Positions 11,601-22,093 of a DNA stretch of 64,000 nt are shown here, one piece after another. This DNA is from Erythrocercus mccallii (taxonomy: Eukaryota; Chordata; Aves; Passeriformes; Dicruridae). A program made the translations under genes and the position numbers. How positions within the stretch are numbered: the stretch's first letter is position 1; each line of letters begins with the position of its first letter. Location: NCBI GenBank assembly GCA_013397435.1, contig VZRG01000763.1, forward strand, positions 186,001-250,000, read 5' to 3'. The notes beneath the pieces were generated by a model. It did no database searches. It saw nothing but the letters and a program-made list of their open reading frames with translations, and was not told the origin of the DNA.

Positions 11601-14600
11601 AAAACTTCAAATTAAAAAGGAGAACCATTACTAGTTATTACAGAATCCCCCATCTTTAGTATTCAATTTAATAATATGTGTTTCCTATAACAAATTTACA
11701 CAGATGTGTAACCTTTAGCAGCTTTATTTCTCAAGTGCATACACAGTCAACACTTAAAGACTTACCTTCATCTAAATAGGAATCAGCCAAACTTCCACCA
11801 AGTTTCTTAATGACATGGATAGCCTCCAAATTACCAGAGCCTTTCAACCTAAGAACAGCTTCTACAGCTAGCTTGACAAAGTGATCCTTATGGTGAGTAA
11901 GTAATTTTGATGAAAGAGTTGTTCCTGCAATGTTCATCAAGTCTTCACGGAACTTCACTTCATCATTACTAAAATAAAGACAGTTCAGTTAAAGTGGAAA
12001 GTCTGAAAGCCTTCACTACCACTAGCTACCACCATGACTCTTTGCCCACTTCTTCTAGCCTCTATCTATATGTACCATATCCTCTCTTGAGGAATGCTGC
12101 ACAGAATCCCTCCACTGTCCCAGAATACAACCTTCTATTTGAAATACAAGTTTTGTTAGGAGAATTTTCGCATTCAGCTTTAGAAAGTTTGTGCTCACAA
12201 ACTGGGAAATAGTTATATTAAAATGTGAGTACGAAATCTGCAGTAACAGCTCAGGTCTTTGTTCCAGGGAGCAAATTACAGCTTGTATTTAATTTCTGCA
12301 CATCATAAGTAATTTTGAATATCATAAAGCTTCTATAACTCATTTGAAAAAAAACCCAGTATTTTTTCCTCAACTGTTACAATTCATGAACTCAGCCTTC
12401 ACACTGCTTTTGTAAGAGTGAAGAATTTACCAATGGACTGTAATTTGCATTGATGTTTTCATCTTGAGTAGTTTTTTATGAAGAATTACAGCAAATGGAC
12501 ATTACTAACCCATGATCCACAGCTGCTTTCAGAAGTGCCTCTCTTGAAGCCTTTGTGGCTGCTCTCCAGCCTGCAATGATGGTCTGAGGATGAATCTTCC
12601 TCGCGATCAGTAATTCTGCCTCCTATTTAAATGAAATCAGTAATTATTTCCCCCTCAAAAAAGTAGTTACACTAACTAGAAAAGACACATTCATTTATGG
12701 ATGCAACTTAAAATGTAGTTGAAAAAAAGCTTTCTTCAGTTTTCTGAGGAGCTTGGCAAGCTGACAAATCATTCCTTAAGATGCTTTTGATCCCAGTTCC
12801 TGGACCTGAGATGATCAGACCTTCTGACACAGCTCTGCAAGGAAAAATTACTCATGTCTCAAATCTCTTTCATAGTAATTTCAGGTTTAGAGTTTGGCAG
12901 TGTAAATTTTTCCGTAAGCATAAAATCCATACAGAGTTTAAAGGAAAATTCGGGTCTCGAGCAAAGAACAGAATTCAGCAGGATTTTTTTCCTATAGAAA
13001 TGGATTTCAGAGGACTGAGCCTCACAAGCACTTATTGCACTAAGCAGTACTGCTCGCTGCTCAGTGCAATAGCCAGGAAGAGAGCTGTAAGAGTCAACTT
13101 AAAATACTTGAGAGTTTATAAAAAATAATATAAGGAATAATAATCTAAAATAATACAAAAAAATAATGATGCAATACCTAAGGGTTGTTTTTCCCCCATC
13201 AAGCTCAACAATAGAGCAAGCTATTCCTTTCTATGCTTTAGGAGCCCATTCACATAGGATAACACACCCTCCTACTGGTGGTATCACAGAAGTACATTGA
13301 AAAACATCTGAAAAAATATAATACATCACCCTCAGTAATTCAGCCGCCAATACTGTCACAGATGTAGTTCCATCACCAACTTCATCATCTTGAACCTTTG
13401 ACATATCTGAAGAAGGAAAAGCCAGTATTAGTGCTATTTTTCTCATGCATTAATTTGGATTTGAAAAACAGATCTTACTCATGGTATAAAGAGGGAACTC
13501 TAAAAAACACCCCAGGGAAACAAGAGATGCAAATGAAATTCTGTATCCTTCAAATTCCTGCTCCTTTTTGCAACCTAGACCAGGTGCAGCCTGGTGATGG
13601 TCAAGATGCTCCCCTCTGTTCCCCATCCTAAAGATGGTTATCAAAAGGAAGTACAGCTAGATCGAAGCTCTAAGGTATAGATATAGGATCAGAGACTATA
13701 ATAACCAGTCTGTTGCATGAACTGCTGATAAATTGGGGCACAGCAAACACAAAATCATTAGTAAACCTGACACCCAATAGTTCAGGATCCTGTTTGTCAC
13801 CAGTAGTGGATCAGTGGCACAGTAAAAACAGTTGTTCACAATGGTAAACTCTACACAGAAGTACAGTGCTCCCTGAGTGACAGAGACTTAAATCTGGGAA
13901 GAACAGAAAGAACTTCTGTTGCTGCACAGATTTCTGTTCCAAATTTTCCCACTGCAAAAACAGGGGCACACAGCTGTCTTTTGTCCCTTCTGACCCCTGG
14001 GACAAAGTAGGGTTGAGGGAAATGAAAAGCCAGATTTGAAGAGCAGCATACACCACAATTTTACTTTTGCAGAATGCCACAACTCTTGCAGTACTCTGCC
14101 CTTCTTACTTCAGGATTTCTGCTCCCCCTCCCTTCAATTTTTTACAGTATTTCAAGAACATTTTTCTAAGAACAAATAAAAACTCCATAACAGAGTCACA
14201 AACTAAGAAAAATCAAGCTTTTAAGAACTCACCAACCAAGACCTTGGCAGCTGGATTGTCAACTCCAATTGCTTTCAGGATGGTTGCACCATCGTTGGTA
14301 ACTGTCACAGAGCTGTCTCTCCCAGTACTTAAAAGAATCTTGTCCTACAAGATGCAAGATTTAGAATACTGCTTGAAAACACACAGTAACTATTAAAGCC
14401 ATATTAACAGGTATGACTACTGAGGCAGCTGTCTTACCATGCCTTTAGGCCCCAGGGTGCTCTTGACTAAGTCACCAATGGCAATGGCACCAACAAAGGA
14501 TGACTGAAATGAAAATAAATATACCTCAGAGAACAATTTATTTCTACTGTAATACAAGAATTATACACTATCACATAGCTTTTGACATTTAAACCAACCC

Positions 14601-15907
14601 TTCCACTTCTTTCAACAGAGGCTTAACTTAAGGGGAGTTTCTTAACTGCTAAATTTTGATAACCAGATGAAATATACTTAAATCTCTCAGAAACTGTAAA
14701 TCTGTCTCAAAGCCAGAAGAAATGCCACCCAATAAGCACTAATCTTCCGACCTCCAGTAGAGGTACTTTGGTTTTGACAAGGAAGAATTTCTCTAATTTT
14801 CAGTATAAACAACACTCCTCCTCCCTTCTGTTCACAGACTTGCATCAAGAAAAGCCGGTTAGACAAAGACGTTCCATATCATGATACAGTAAAGTATTTT
14901 TAGTAGTAGAAAAGACAAAGTTTAACCTCACGTACTACCAGTTTTTTAGAGAACTAAACTTACCAACCGAGCTGTTTCTGCCTTCTCTTCATCTGCACCT
15001 GCCTTGAAAATGTTCACAGGAGCAAGGGAAATGGATGCCTAAAACACAGTTAATGTAAGAGTATTGTTCTAGCTTCAATAAAACTATGTGTTTTAAAAGC
15101 AAATCCCTGACACTAACTTAAACAATGTTTTTATTAATAAAATTTCTTCCATATCCCATTTTATTGTGATAATAGGTATATTTAAGAAACACTAAAGTTC
15201 CTAAGACTCTGTCTTGCAATCTTGTAGTCTCGTGAAGGGATTACAAGCCCGAGTACAGCTGTGCACACAAGGCCCCTACCAGCACATCCAGAGCCCGCAC
15301 GGCTCTGCGGGCGCTGCTGCTCTGCCCAACGCGCCGGCCCTTCCGTACAGCCCAGGGGAGACACAACCAGCAGGAACTAAAACAGGGCTATTTATTGACC
15401 ATACTGAGGCTTCAGCATTTTGATACCTGAGCTGAATTCCTTTTTCGGTGTTTTTTTTTTTTGTTTGTTTCGGTTTGGTTTTGTGAGGGGTTGTGGTTTG
15501 TAGGTTTTTTGGTTTTTATTGATCATAACAATACAAATTAATCATGGCAGTAACCAATATCCGCCTTTAAGGATATTCAACATTTGCAAAGCACCCAAGG
15601 CCTTAAACGAGCAAGGATCAAATACCCGAACACGCGTTATCAGGACTCTCAGAGTCGGGGGGGGTCACCGCGCGTGGGCCCCGCCCCGGCTCCAGAACCT
15701 TCGGGGCCCCCCCGCCACCCGCGCGCGGGGTCGCGAGCGCCGCCGCCAACCCTCGGCACAGCGCGGGGAAAGGAAGGGCGCGGCCTGCAGGCCTCGCACG
15801 CCCGCCCGCCCGCGAGGAGCGCAGCCCCGCCCGGCCTCGCCGCATCCCTGGCTCTGCTCTGCTCTGCCCTGGGCCCAAGCCGTCGCCACAGCCCCACCGC
15901 TCACCAT
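5647..15907 (-). CDS. CCT2: T-complex protein 1 subunit beta (CCT/TRiC chaperonin)
   Basis: Spliced gene reconstructed as 16 coding exons, all with GT/AG junctions and matching phases. The summed coding length is 1608 nt: 535 codons plus TAA, the length of vertebrate CCT2. The product is one of eight paralogous subunits of the cytosolic group II chaperonin, which folds actin, tubulin and WD-repeat proteins using ATP. Nucleotide-binding motifs are intact: TLGPKGM at residues 42-48, NDGAT at 65-69, GDGTTS from residue 96 (catalytic Asp 97), and the GGGCSEM motif across exons 12/13. The C-terminus ends RKRVPDHRPC. It is transcribed from a CpG-island promoter and lies downstream of FRS2 in the same orientation, as in other vertebrates. 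The introns (about 0.1-1.5 kb) hold no recognised RNA gene or transposon. No frameshift or premature stop was found. Confidence 0.97.
6319..6460 (-). CDS. CCT2: CCT2 exon 15
   Basis: 142 nt, entered and left mid-codon (G|AT ... AG|G). It encodes DMKEGVIGDMSLLG through VKRQVLLSAAEAAEM to IIKAAPR, the conserved C-terminal equatorial segment. Acceptor ctcttccag, donor GTATGA. Confidence 0.95.
7159..7258 (-). CDS. CCT2: CCT2 exon 14
   Basis: 100 nt encoding IPTIIADNAGYDSADLV and QLRAAHSEGKTT, a highly conserved equatorial segment. Acceptor tatctcctcag, donor GTAAGG. Confidence 0.95.
8275..8378 (-). CDS. CCT2: CCT2 exon 13
   Basis: 104 nt encoding the end of GGGCSEMLMANAV, the ATP-pocket glycine motif split across the exon 12/13 junction, through FAKALRM. 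Acceptor aatgaatag, donor GTAGGT. Confidence 0.94.
8464..8592 (-). CDS. CCT2: CCT2 exon 12
   Basis: 129 nt encoding GEACTIVLRGATQQ through DEAERSLHDALCVL to TVYGG. Acceptor ctttctag, donor GTGAAT. Confidence 0.95.
9149..9268 (-). CDS. CCT2: CCT2 exon 11
   Basis: 120 nt encoding GEIASTFDHPELVKLG and CKLIEEVMIGEDKLIHF, apical domain. Acceptor acttgtag, donor GTAAGT. Confidence 0.95.
10764..10867 (-). CDS. CCT2: CCT2 exon 10
   Basis: 104 nt encoding QLIYNYPEHLFGAAGVMAIE and HADFAGVERLALVTG, apical domain. Acceptor tatttttag, donor GTGTGT. The downstream intron (9269-10763, about 1.5 kb) is the longest in the gene and has no visible insert. Confidence 0.95.
11269..11396 (-). CDS. CCT2: CCT2 exon 9
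   Basis: 128 nt encoding IFGSRVRVDSTAKVAEIE, a Lys/Glu-rich helix, and ILKHGINCFINR, apical domain. Acceptor tgatttag, donor GTATGT. Confidence 0.95.
11477..11577 (-). CDS. CCT2: CCT2 exon 8
   Basis: 101 nt encoding FLLDKKIGVNQPKRIENA and KILIANTGMDTDKIK. Acceptor ttactacag, donor GTATGT. The intron to exon 9 is only 80 nt. Confidence 0.95.
11766..11968 (-). CDS. CCT2: CCT2 exon 7
   Basis: 203 nt, the longest CCT2 exon, encoding NDEVKFREDLMNIAGTTLSS through HHKDHFVKLAVEAVLRLKGS to KKLGGSLADSYLDEG. It covers the intermediate-domain segment. Acceptor ttattttag, donor GTAAGT. Confidence 0.96.
12510..12622 (-). CDS. CCT2: CCT2 exon 6
   Basis: 113 nt encoding EAELLIARKIHPQTIIAGW through ATKASREALLKAAVDHG. 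Acceptor tttaaatag, donor GTTAGT. Confidence 0.94.
13330..13406 (-). CDS. CCT2: CCT2 exon 5
   Basis: 77 nt encoding DMSKVQDDEVGDGTTSVTVL and AAELLR; it carries the catalytic GDGTT motif with Asp 97. Acceptor ttcttcag. The donor (AGG|GTGATG) is weaker than the others, but the reading frame and the next exon's start (EAELL) fix it. Confidence 0.94.
14233..14344 (-). CDS. CCT2: CCT2 exon 4
   Basis: 112 nt encoding DKILLSTGRDSSVTVTNDG and ATILKAIGVDNPAAKVLV; it contains the NDGAT nucleotide-binding motif. Acceptor cttgtag, donor GTGAGT. That donor is chosen over a GTTGGT four nt upstream because only it joins in frame to exon 5. Confidence 0.94.
14438..14503 (-). CDS. CCT2: CCT2 exon 3
   Basis: 66 nt encoding SSFVGAIAIGDLVKSTLG and PKGM, including the TLGPKGM phosphate-binding motif. 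Acceptor catttcag, donor GTAAGA. Confidence 0.95.
14964..15038 (-). CDS. CCT2: CCT2 exon 2
   Basis: 75 nt (25 codons) encoding ASISLAPVNIFKAGADEE and KAETARL, the residues directly after the initiator Met. Acceptor tgttttag, donor GTAAGT. Confidence 0.95.
15441..15525. repeat. T/G-rich low-complexity tract in CCT2 intron 1
   Basis: A poly-T run followed by gtttgttt/ggttttgtg-type sequence. It is simple-sequence DNA; no element boundaries or target duplication are visible. Confidence 0.7.
15905..15907 (-). CDS. CCT2: CCT2 exon 1 (initiator codon only)
   Basis: The coding part of exon 1 is just ATG, in a good context (gcaccATGg), immediately followed by donor GTGAGC. Exon 2 then begins with GCA TCC, giving MAS, the expected CCT2 N-terminus. 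The 5' UTR extends upstream into the CpG island. Confidence 0.9.
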
Positions 15908-16032
15908 GGTGCCGGAGCCGCCGGGACCCGCCGCCCGCCCCCGCCTTCAGCAGAGAACCAGCGCCGCGCCGCAGCCTCCACGAGCTCCTCCGGAACTGGC
16001 GTCACTGCGGCCGCCGCTTCCGGCGGCGCGCG

Positions 16033-16051
16033 GCGTTCTGGGAGCCGCAGT
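16033..16051 (-). promoter_or_regulatory. ZNF143/THAP11-like promoter element
   Basis: On the minus strand the site reads ACTGCGGCTCCCAGAACGC. By eye it agrees at 14 of 19 positions with the long Staf/ZNF143 consensus, and has one mismatch to the shorter ACTAYRNNNCCCR promoter motif. It sits about 125-145 bp upstream of the CCT2 ATG inside the CpG island. Binding is inferred, not shown. Confidence 0.5.
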
Positions 16052-16122
16052 CCGGCCCCGCGGCCTCAGCGCCCGCGCGGCCTCGTCTCGGGGCTGGGGT
16101 GGGTTGTGTGGCGTGGAGACCT

Positions 16123-16336
16123 GTTAGGAAGAAATTCCTTACGCCGGGTGAAGAGGTGCTGGAAGAGGCTGCCCAGAGAAAGCGTGCGTGCCCTATCCCT
16201 GGCAGTGTCCAAGGCCAGATTGGATGGACTCTGAGCATCCTGGTCGAGTGCAAGGTGTCCCTGCCCATGGCAGTGGGTTTGGAGCTAGATGGTTGTTAAG
16301 GTCCCTTCCAACTCAAAACTGTTTCGTGATTCTGCG
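16123..16336 (+). mobile_element. CR1 LINE 3'-end fragment
   Basis: Recognisable CR1 3' region: 'ggaagaaattcctta', 'gctggaagaggctgccca', 'gtccaaggccagattgga', 'ggtgtccctgcccatggca' and 'aaggtcccttccaactc', ending near 'tcgtgattctg'. About 214 bp remain of a multi-kilobase element, so it is 5'-truncated. It lies opposite in orientation to CCT2, just upstream of the CCT2 CpG island. Confidence 0.93.
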
Positions 16337-16339
16337 CTT

Positions 16340-17690
16340 CTGAGAGGTCCTGTTCCTGGAGGGCAATTCTCAGACAGGTCAAAAGCATTTTTAGTTACTG
16401 CCTGTGGCCTCTAGTGCGCTTGACAGCCCATCCCAGATGGCTGCTCTTAGACCAGGTCTCCGGTTACTAGCAGTGAACAGGAGATGCCCAGCACAATCCC
16501 ACTCAATATGCTCTGCCATTCAATACAGAAAAATTGGTAACTATTTCCCTGGCAGCTTTGCCAGTGTGAGACAACACTTAAACCTTGCTTTGTCACTGCT
16601 TTTCCTCTACACAAAAAGCCCATTACCTGGTCATGTAAAAAGAAAGACCAAAACCAACCTGTATTATTTTGTATTACTCATCCTCAATAATTAATTCCAG
16701 CTGGTAACCCTCTTCTTGCTGCTAGATACTAAACTCTTGGGATACGTGGAAAGTTGTTTGTTCTAGATTCAAACTGGCCAGAGACAGAAATTCATCCCAA
16801 TGGAGACAACAAAAAAGAACATGACTAAAACTCTATTGCTAATTTTGTTGATAACTAGTTAGTATTAGTTCTTGAGTACATTAGGCTTTTTGTCCTGTTT
16901 TCTTCAGAGTTAGATACACTTCCCTCCATAACCCTGTTCTGAAAACTAGCCTACTAATTTAATTTAAATATCTTTACTTTTCCTCATAGTTATGCAGAAA
17001 ACTTCTGGCTAGGGGAAATAATACAACTAAAACAATGTAAACAGCTTCTCAGAATCACAGCATTCATAAAGATTTGCACTGAAGTAATAATTAATTTTAA
17101 TTCACATTTGCTCTTACTGTGGTGAGTGGGGACAAAAAAATATTTTAAAGTGCCTCAGACTTATCCAAGTTATGGCCTTTGAAAGATCCAATGCTTACAG
17201 AAAAACTACAGCAAATTAGTAAATTTGGTTTGAGGGGCTTTTGGCCATTGCTAAGCTATGATTTACAATGTGTCAAAGTAGTGACACCAGAATAGGATGA
17301 ACAGGGCAGCTCTGGTCCTGGGCTCCTGCCTCTCTCAGCTGTTAAGTGCCCTCACCTCTGCTGTGCCAAGGGCAATTTTTCAAGTTGCATGGTATGTGGA
17401 AGAAAAAAGTAACTTATTTTTAAAATCTTACTTAAAAAAAATCTCAATCTACGTGCATTACAAATACGTGACAGAAAACCAGCAGAAATGAAACAAAATC
17501 TTGGAGATGAATTTATAGACCTCAGATCACCATGATCAGTTTGGGTTTTTTTTTTACTACTGAGTAATGAGTGGAATACGGAGGCAGGGATGAGGGCAGA
17601 GAGTGGTACATGAAGCAATGATTTAAAGAAAAGCAAAAAAACCCACAATACAGTGACACACTACAAACTACTGAAGTAACCCACAGACAA
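16340..17690. other. CCT2-FRS2 intergenic, no gene seen
   Basis: Sequence between the CCT2 promoter with its flanking CR1 and the FRS2 polyadenylation site. I found no supported exon, RNA gene or other repeat. Confidence 0.6.
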
Positions 17691-17711
17691 TTTTTAATGT
17701 AAAATCAATAG

Positions 17712-17717
17712 TTTATT
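17712..17717 (-). terminator. FRS2: Distal FRS2 poly(A) signal
   Basis: On the minus strand this reads AATAAA, followed within about 30-40 nt by a G/T-rich stretch (ttgtctgtgggtt). That is the layout of a strong cleavage site near 17690-17698. Further AATAAA copies upstream in the UTR (for example near 19343) could give shorter isoforms. Confidence 0.65.
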
Positions 17718-18505
17718 GCCATGCTACAATTTTTTCTTTCCAAATGAAGTTGGCACTGGTAAGGGGAAAAATGTACATAACACATTTTTTTAAATGCACA
17801 TTTGGTAAGCTTTCTCAATAATGACAGCTTAAAAGAAGTGAAATTATTTTTTCAAGATTAATGTGGAATGGCATAAAAATACACTCTTTCTGCATAGTAT
17901 AAGAAATACGGAATGTTTGTAAAAACAAATTAATTGAACAGGGAAAATTACTTGAAATTTTATAAACAATTTGGCAATGGTACTCCCACTGTTTAGACTT
18001 TTTTATATAAAAGAAATAAAAATCTAGAAAGCTACCTTTATACAAAGTTCCTATATTTATGCCTTTAAGTAGGAAAAAAAATTCATAATGCAAATTAGGA
18101 CATACAATAATCTTACAATATGATACAATGTAATGACAAGAAAGGAACATACAACAAAAGATTTTGGCCTTTGTAGAAATGTCTATTTCTGCATTTAATA
18201 AATGCATTTGTGGCACACTGGTGACTACTGTATCACTACTACCAGTCAGCTTTGACACTAGTGGTGCGCAGCTGGGACACAGACTGCTTTCCAGGAGACC
18301 AAAGGTGGTGCTGCAATGAAGCGAGACGTGAAAAAGGCAACGTGCCTGCTGTTCGAGCCATCTGGACTGTGGGACACCATACAACACTCTTTCCTCTCAT
18401 ATCAGAGCATTTCTTATACATTCAGTTATTAAGTACCAAAGTCTTACAAGTGAGAACGTCTGTGTTCACGATTTGGCAAAATTTCAAAATACAAAGTTAG
18501 TACCA

Positions 18506-18555
18506 AATATATAATATATTATATATAAAATGTGGGTGTATGATATACACACATA
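18506..18555. repeat. AT/GT dinucleotide-rich tract
   Basis: An (AT)n-like stretch running into gtgtatgatatacacacat, within the FRS2 3' UTR. Simple sequence. Confidence 0.7.
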
Positions 18556-21500
18556 TTCCAATGCAAAAAACCTGCATTCTTATGGAGTTAAATTTGCTGA
18601 CATCCATTCCTAAAGAACATAACCATTAAAAAAAGGTGTAATCCTGATCTTTCACACATTTTAGAATCACTTCCTCTTTCATACACAATAGTTGAAGAAA
18701 TATATATGCAAATATGACTAAGAAATCAAAATTCCCATAATTATCTGAACTCTGACCACAACAAACAGGATTTGGTTTTCAGTACATGTAATTAAATATA
18801 TTTATATTTTTACATCTTTTTAGATCATTCCTGAAGAACTTGACCAACCAGGTCCTCAGGTGTAGCAGAGCCGTTATGTCAGCAGAACTTGATCTTGCAG
18901 AAGCATGTCCAGTGGCCCTTGAAGTCAACAAGAATCATTTGTTCGGCTTCAAAGGACACTGCATGCAGACTGAACAAGCTCTGGAAAGGGCCACCCTGCT
19001 AATAAGGAAGATTTCCGGATGACATCAAAGCTCCTTTCCTACTGCCAAGGGGAATGACCAGAGCAAAGGATACATGGACTCTGGGCTCTCTGGGTCGCTT
19101 GACAGGTACAGGGCTGCGTACACAGCACAGCCCCAGCACCGGGGATTGGCAGGGTGAGCTTCACAGCGCCTTTTATACTAAGGCTTCTCATGGAAAGCAG
19201 AGGAACTGCTTCCCCCGCACTCCTCACTTGGCAATTCGGTTGCTACAGGTCTCAGACGGGAGCTCTGGCTGGGACCCCCAAGGCATTTAGTACTTTGTAG
19301 ACACAGAGGAAGATGGTCCCTGTTCTGAAGGGCTTGAGTCTATTTTTTATTCATAGTTTTTACATTATCTCCTTTCTATATACACATATTTGCTACATAA
19401 AACAGAATTACACCAATGTAATGGATATAGCAGAAAACATTGTCATAATATATGTTTATTACCACACTAAATAATTACTAAAACTGCAAGTAAATTTTCA
19501 AAAATGCCCTTCATAATGTATAAAAATATAGAAATGTCCAACACTTGTTTCATCAACCTTATTTCTCATATTCTATTTCTACCGGTATACCTACATACTT
19601 CCAAACAAAATACTGCGTTAATCTGGAGTAAACACCGTGGTAGGAAAATATCCTCCTAAGACATCTGACAAAACTTAGTCACATACCTTACAGCACAACA
19701 CAACAAATAATGTATACATGGTCAGAGTTGCAGATGCTAAGTTGCTCTTTTTTTTCTTCTGATTCACTTATCTTGTCCAAAAGAGGAAGTAATTCCTAAA
19801 GATCGTGAAAGAACACCTCAACATGACTTCCTTTTTAATAATCTTCTGTAAGAAGGGTATCAGCAAACCTGACTCGATCTTAACGCAGTTTTTTGTGGTG
19901 GAATTTCTTCTGGATTTTTTTTCTTGGAGTGTATATGAATTTTAAAAAAAGATATAATAAATAAACTTAGGTTTATATTAAGTAAATACTGTCAAATATA
20001 AATGCCTGAATTGCTACCTCAAGGAAGAGATGGGAAAGATCATATTAAATTCCAAAAACACCTAACTCTACCTATCACAATGAAGGACCAGACTCCTTTA
20101 TGGGAAATAGGAGAATTTCAGATTTAAGTCCACTACTAGTTCCTACTCCATTAGTTTCATCTCATTTGCAGCCATTAAATAAATTAGTACAGTGCAGAAA
20201 TGGAATTTCACCATTGATCTCACCTTACATGAAGCGAGGAATACTGCTTAGAAATAGATGTCTAAATCAGATACATCATTACGTGCTCAAAATAGTAACT
20301 GACATTAATCAGAATTTCCATTTTTACTTCATCGACAGTGAATAAGAACAATCTGCCCTCTCCAGAATCTCTCTCATTGAGAAGTGGTTAAATATAACAC
20401 AAAACCAAGAACAGCCAGATTTTGAGCCAATACACAGTGTTATAAAACCAGCAAAAACAACTGCTGCTCTGTCACCCATAAAAAACAGCCCTGGTTTGAC
20501 ATTGGTTTGGACTTCATACAGTTTACCCATTTCCATGATCCTTTTTACACCCAAGCCCTAGTCAGAGGTGCAAACACACACAAATATTCAAACATCAGGG
20601 AGGGGGAAGGACATTTTATCAGTTTATTACATGAAATTTCTACTTCAACATTTATAGTTTCTATAAAAGCTCTGAAGACTTTAATAGGAGTAGTGCTTCA
20701 ATGCACATCACCAGATTCAACCCCTGTCAAATGCAAAACACACTTATTGGGGGAAACAAAAGATGTTCTAATGAGTGTCAAGGTTTTCAGAATGGTCTTT
20801 TTCAATATTGCTTTAGGAAGTCAGACACCACAAAAATTAAAATAATTGGTCCTCCTTCTGACATAATTTAGAGGAAAAATCCTGATACAACAATGGAATA
20901 AATTCTCACTCCCTGTATTTCTAGCACAATCTTTATTATATACTTTTGGTCACTTTTTTGTGTTTTTTAATAACTCAGTTTCCTTGTTTAAAAGATACAG
21001 TAATGTATGTCTTTCCCAAATCATTGCATTAAAGGAATACCTACAGTTAAAGGTTTCCCCTTGTCAAATGTGTTTGAAGGGCAGCAACTGACTGCACGTT
21101 ATGGATGAAAAGTAGAACAAATGGAGATGCTACCATTTTTACAGGACCTAGTTTATGTAAACTTAACATGCCACATTTACTAAAGAAAATGGTTAAATAT
21201 TTCTGGTTTCTCAGTCTATACACCTGTGGGCCCCAAATAAATATGATCTAGATACCATGGAGAGATTTCAGCTGAAACTGAATCCTAGATTACAGACACT
21301 AAATCTAACATCACAGCCTTTAAAAGAGACTGAATTGAAAAAATATTTACCAAGTCTCAAAGGGTAAAGTGCATTGCAACTGCATCTACTTCAAGGGGCA
21401 GAAAATAAGGAATGCTAAAGATGAGTAGTGTGGGTGACAGGAATTACCCAGTATGTTTGCAGCGTACACAAAACGAGAAAGCATTATCCCACCTGTAAAA

Positions 21501-22093
21501 CATAACAGGTTAGAAAAGTAGTCCTGGAAAATATGTCATCAGACTTGCTAATATAATTAAGGCTACAGACAGTTGAAATTTAAGTATGTTCTCAATTCTG
21601 GGGACCAGAGCTAAGAAAACATTATGCAACTTGCAACAATGTAAAAAATTTGCTCAGACCATTCTTTTTATCTGAGACTAATCAGAATAAATGCATAGGA
21701 CAGTGCACTGGAACTAAGGAGGGATATGGATGGTTGTTGAGATTTCAGCAGGTCACTTAAGATCTACCCAAAGCCTCTGCTTCCCTTAGTACTTAAGAAT
21801 ATTATTACTTTCTTGCCTCACAGGTGTGTTTTAAGGGTCCATTTCAGTAATCCAAACTATACAGATGAGGACCATATATTTCTAAGCAGTTAACTAGATC
21901 AAACAGGTTTGCCTCAAAACAGATGCTGAAGCATTAGTTCAGCTCACAAATTTAAGTGAGCTATATGCTAAGAACAAGAATCCCACCAATATTATTAACC
22001 CAGTAAGTATTTTGCAATACATGGTAATTTCTCTTCAGTACAGACCAGGAAGTCCCTAAGGTGAGGTAATGGCAAAGATGTGAGGGAGCAGTT

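Larger units (their letters stand above)
15640..16110 (-). promoter_or_regulatory. CCT2: CpG-island promoter of CCT2
   Basis: About 470 bp of very GC-rich, CpG-dense sequence in an otherwise AT-rich window, covering the CCT2 start codon (15905-15907) and the start of intron 1. Upstream of the ATG are ETS-type cores (CCGGAA at 15990-15995; CTTCCGG at 16017-16023), a CRE-like half site (gcgtca, 15999-16004) and a ZNF143/THAP11-like element (16033-16051). No TATA box is evident, as usual for a housekeeping gene. Transcription start is inferred within roughly 15930-16050. Confidence 0.85.

Noticed and set aside
5678..15904. Intronic snoRNA genes within CCT2
   Set aside because: Other chaperonin genes host snoRNAs, but I found no convincing paired C/D boxes or H/ACA hairpins on the minus strand by eye; a covariance-model search would decide.
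15519..16127. Open frames of about 200 residues on both strands across the CpG island
   Set aside because: They are Arg/Pro/Ala-rich and arise because GC-rich DNA lacks stop codons. They overlap the CCT2 promoter and first exon and match no family.
17815..18387. 190-residue open frame on the minus strand
   Set aside because: It lies in the FRS2 3' UTR, is rich in Phe, Ile, Cys and Ser as chance AT-rich frames are, and has no domain.
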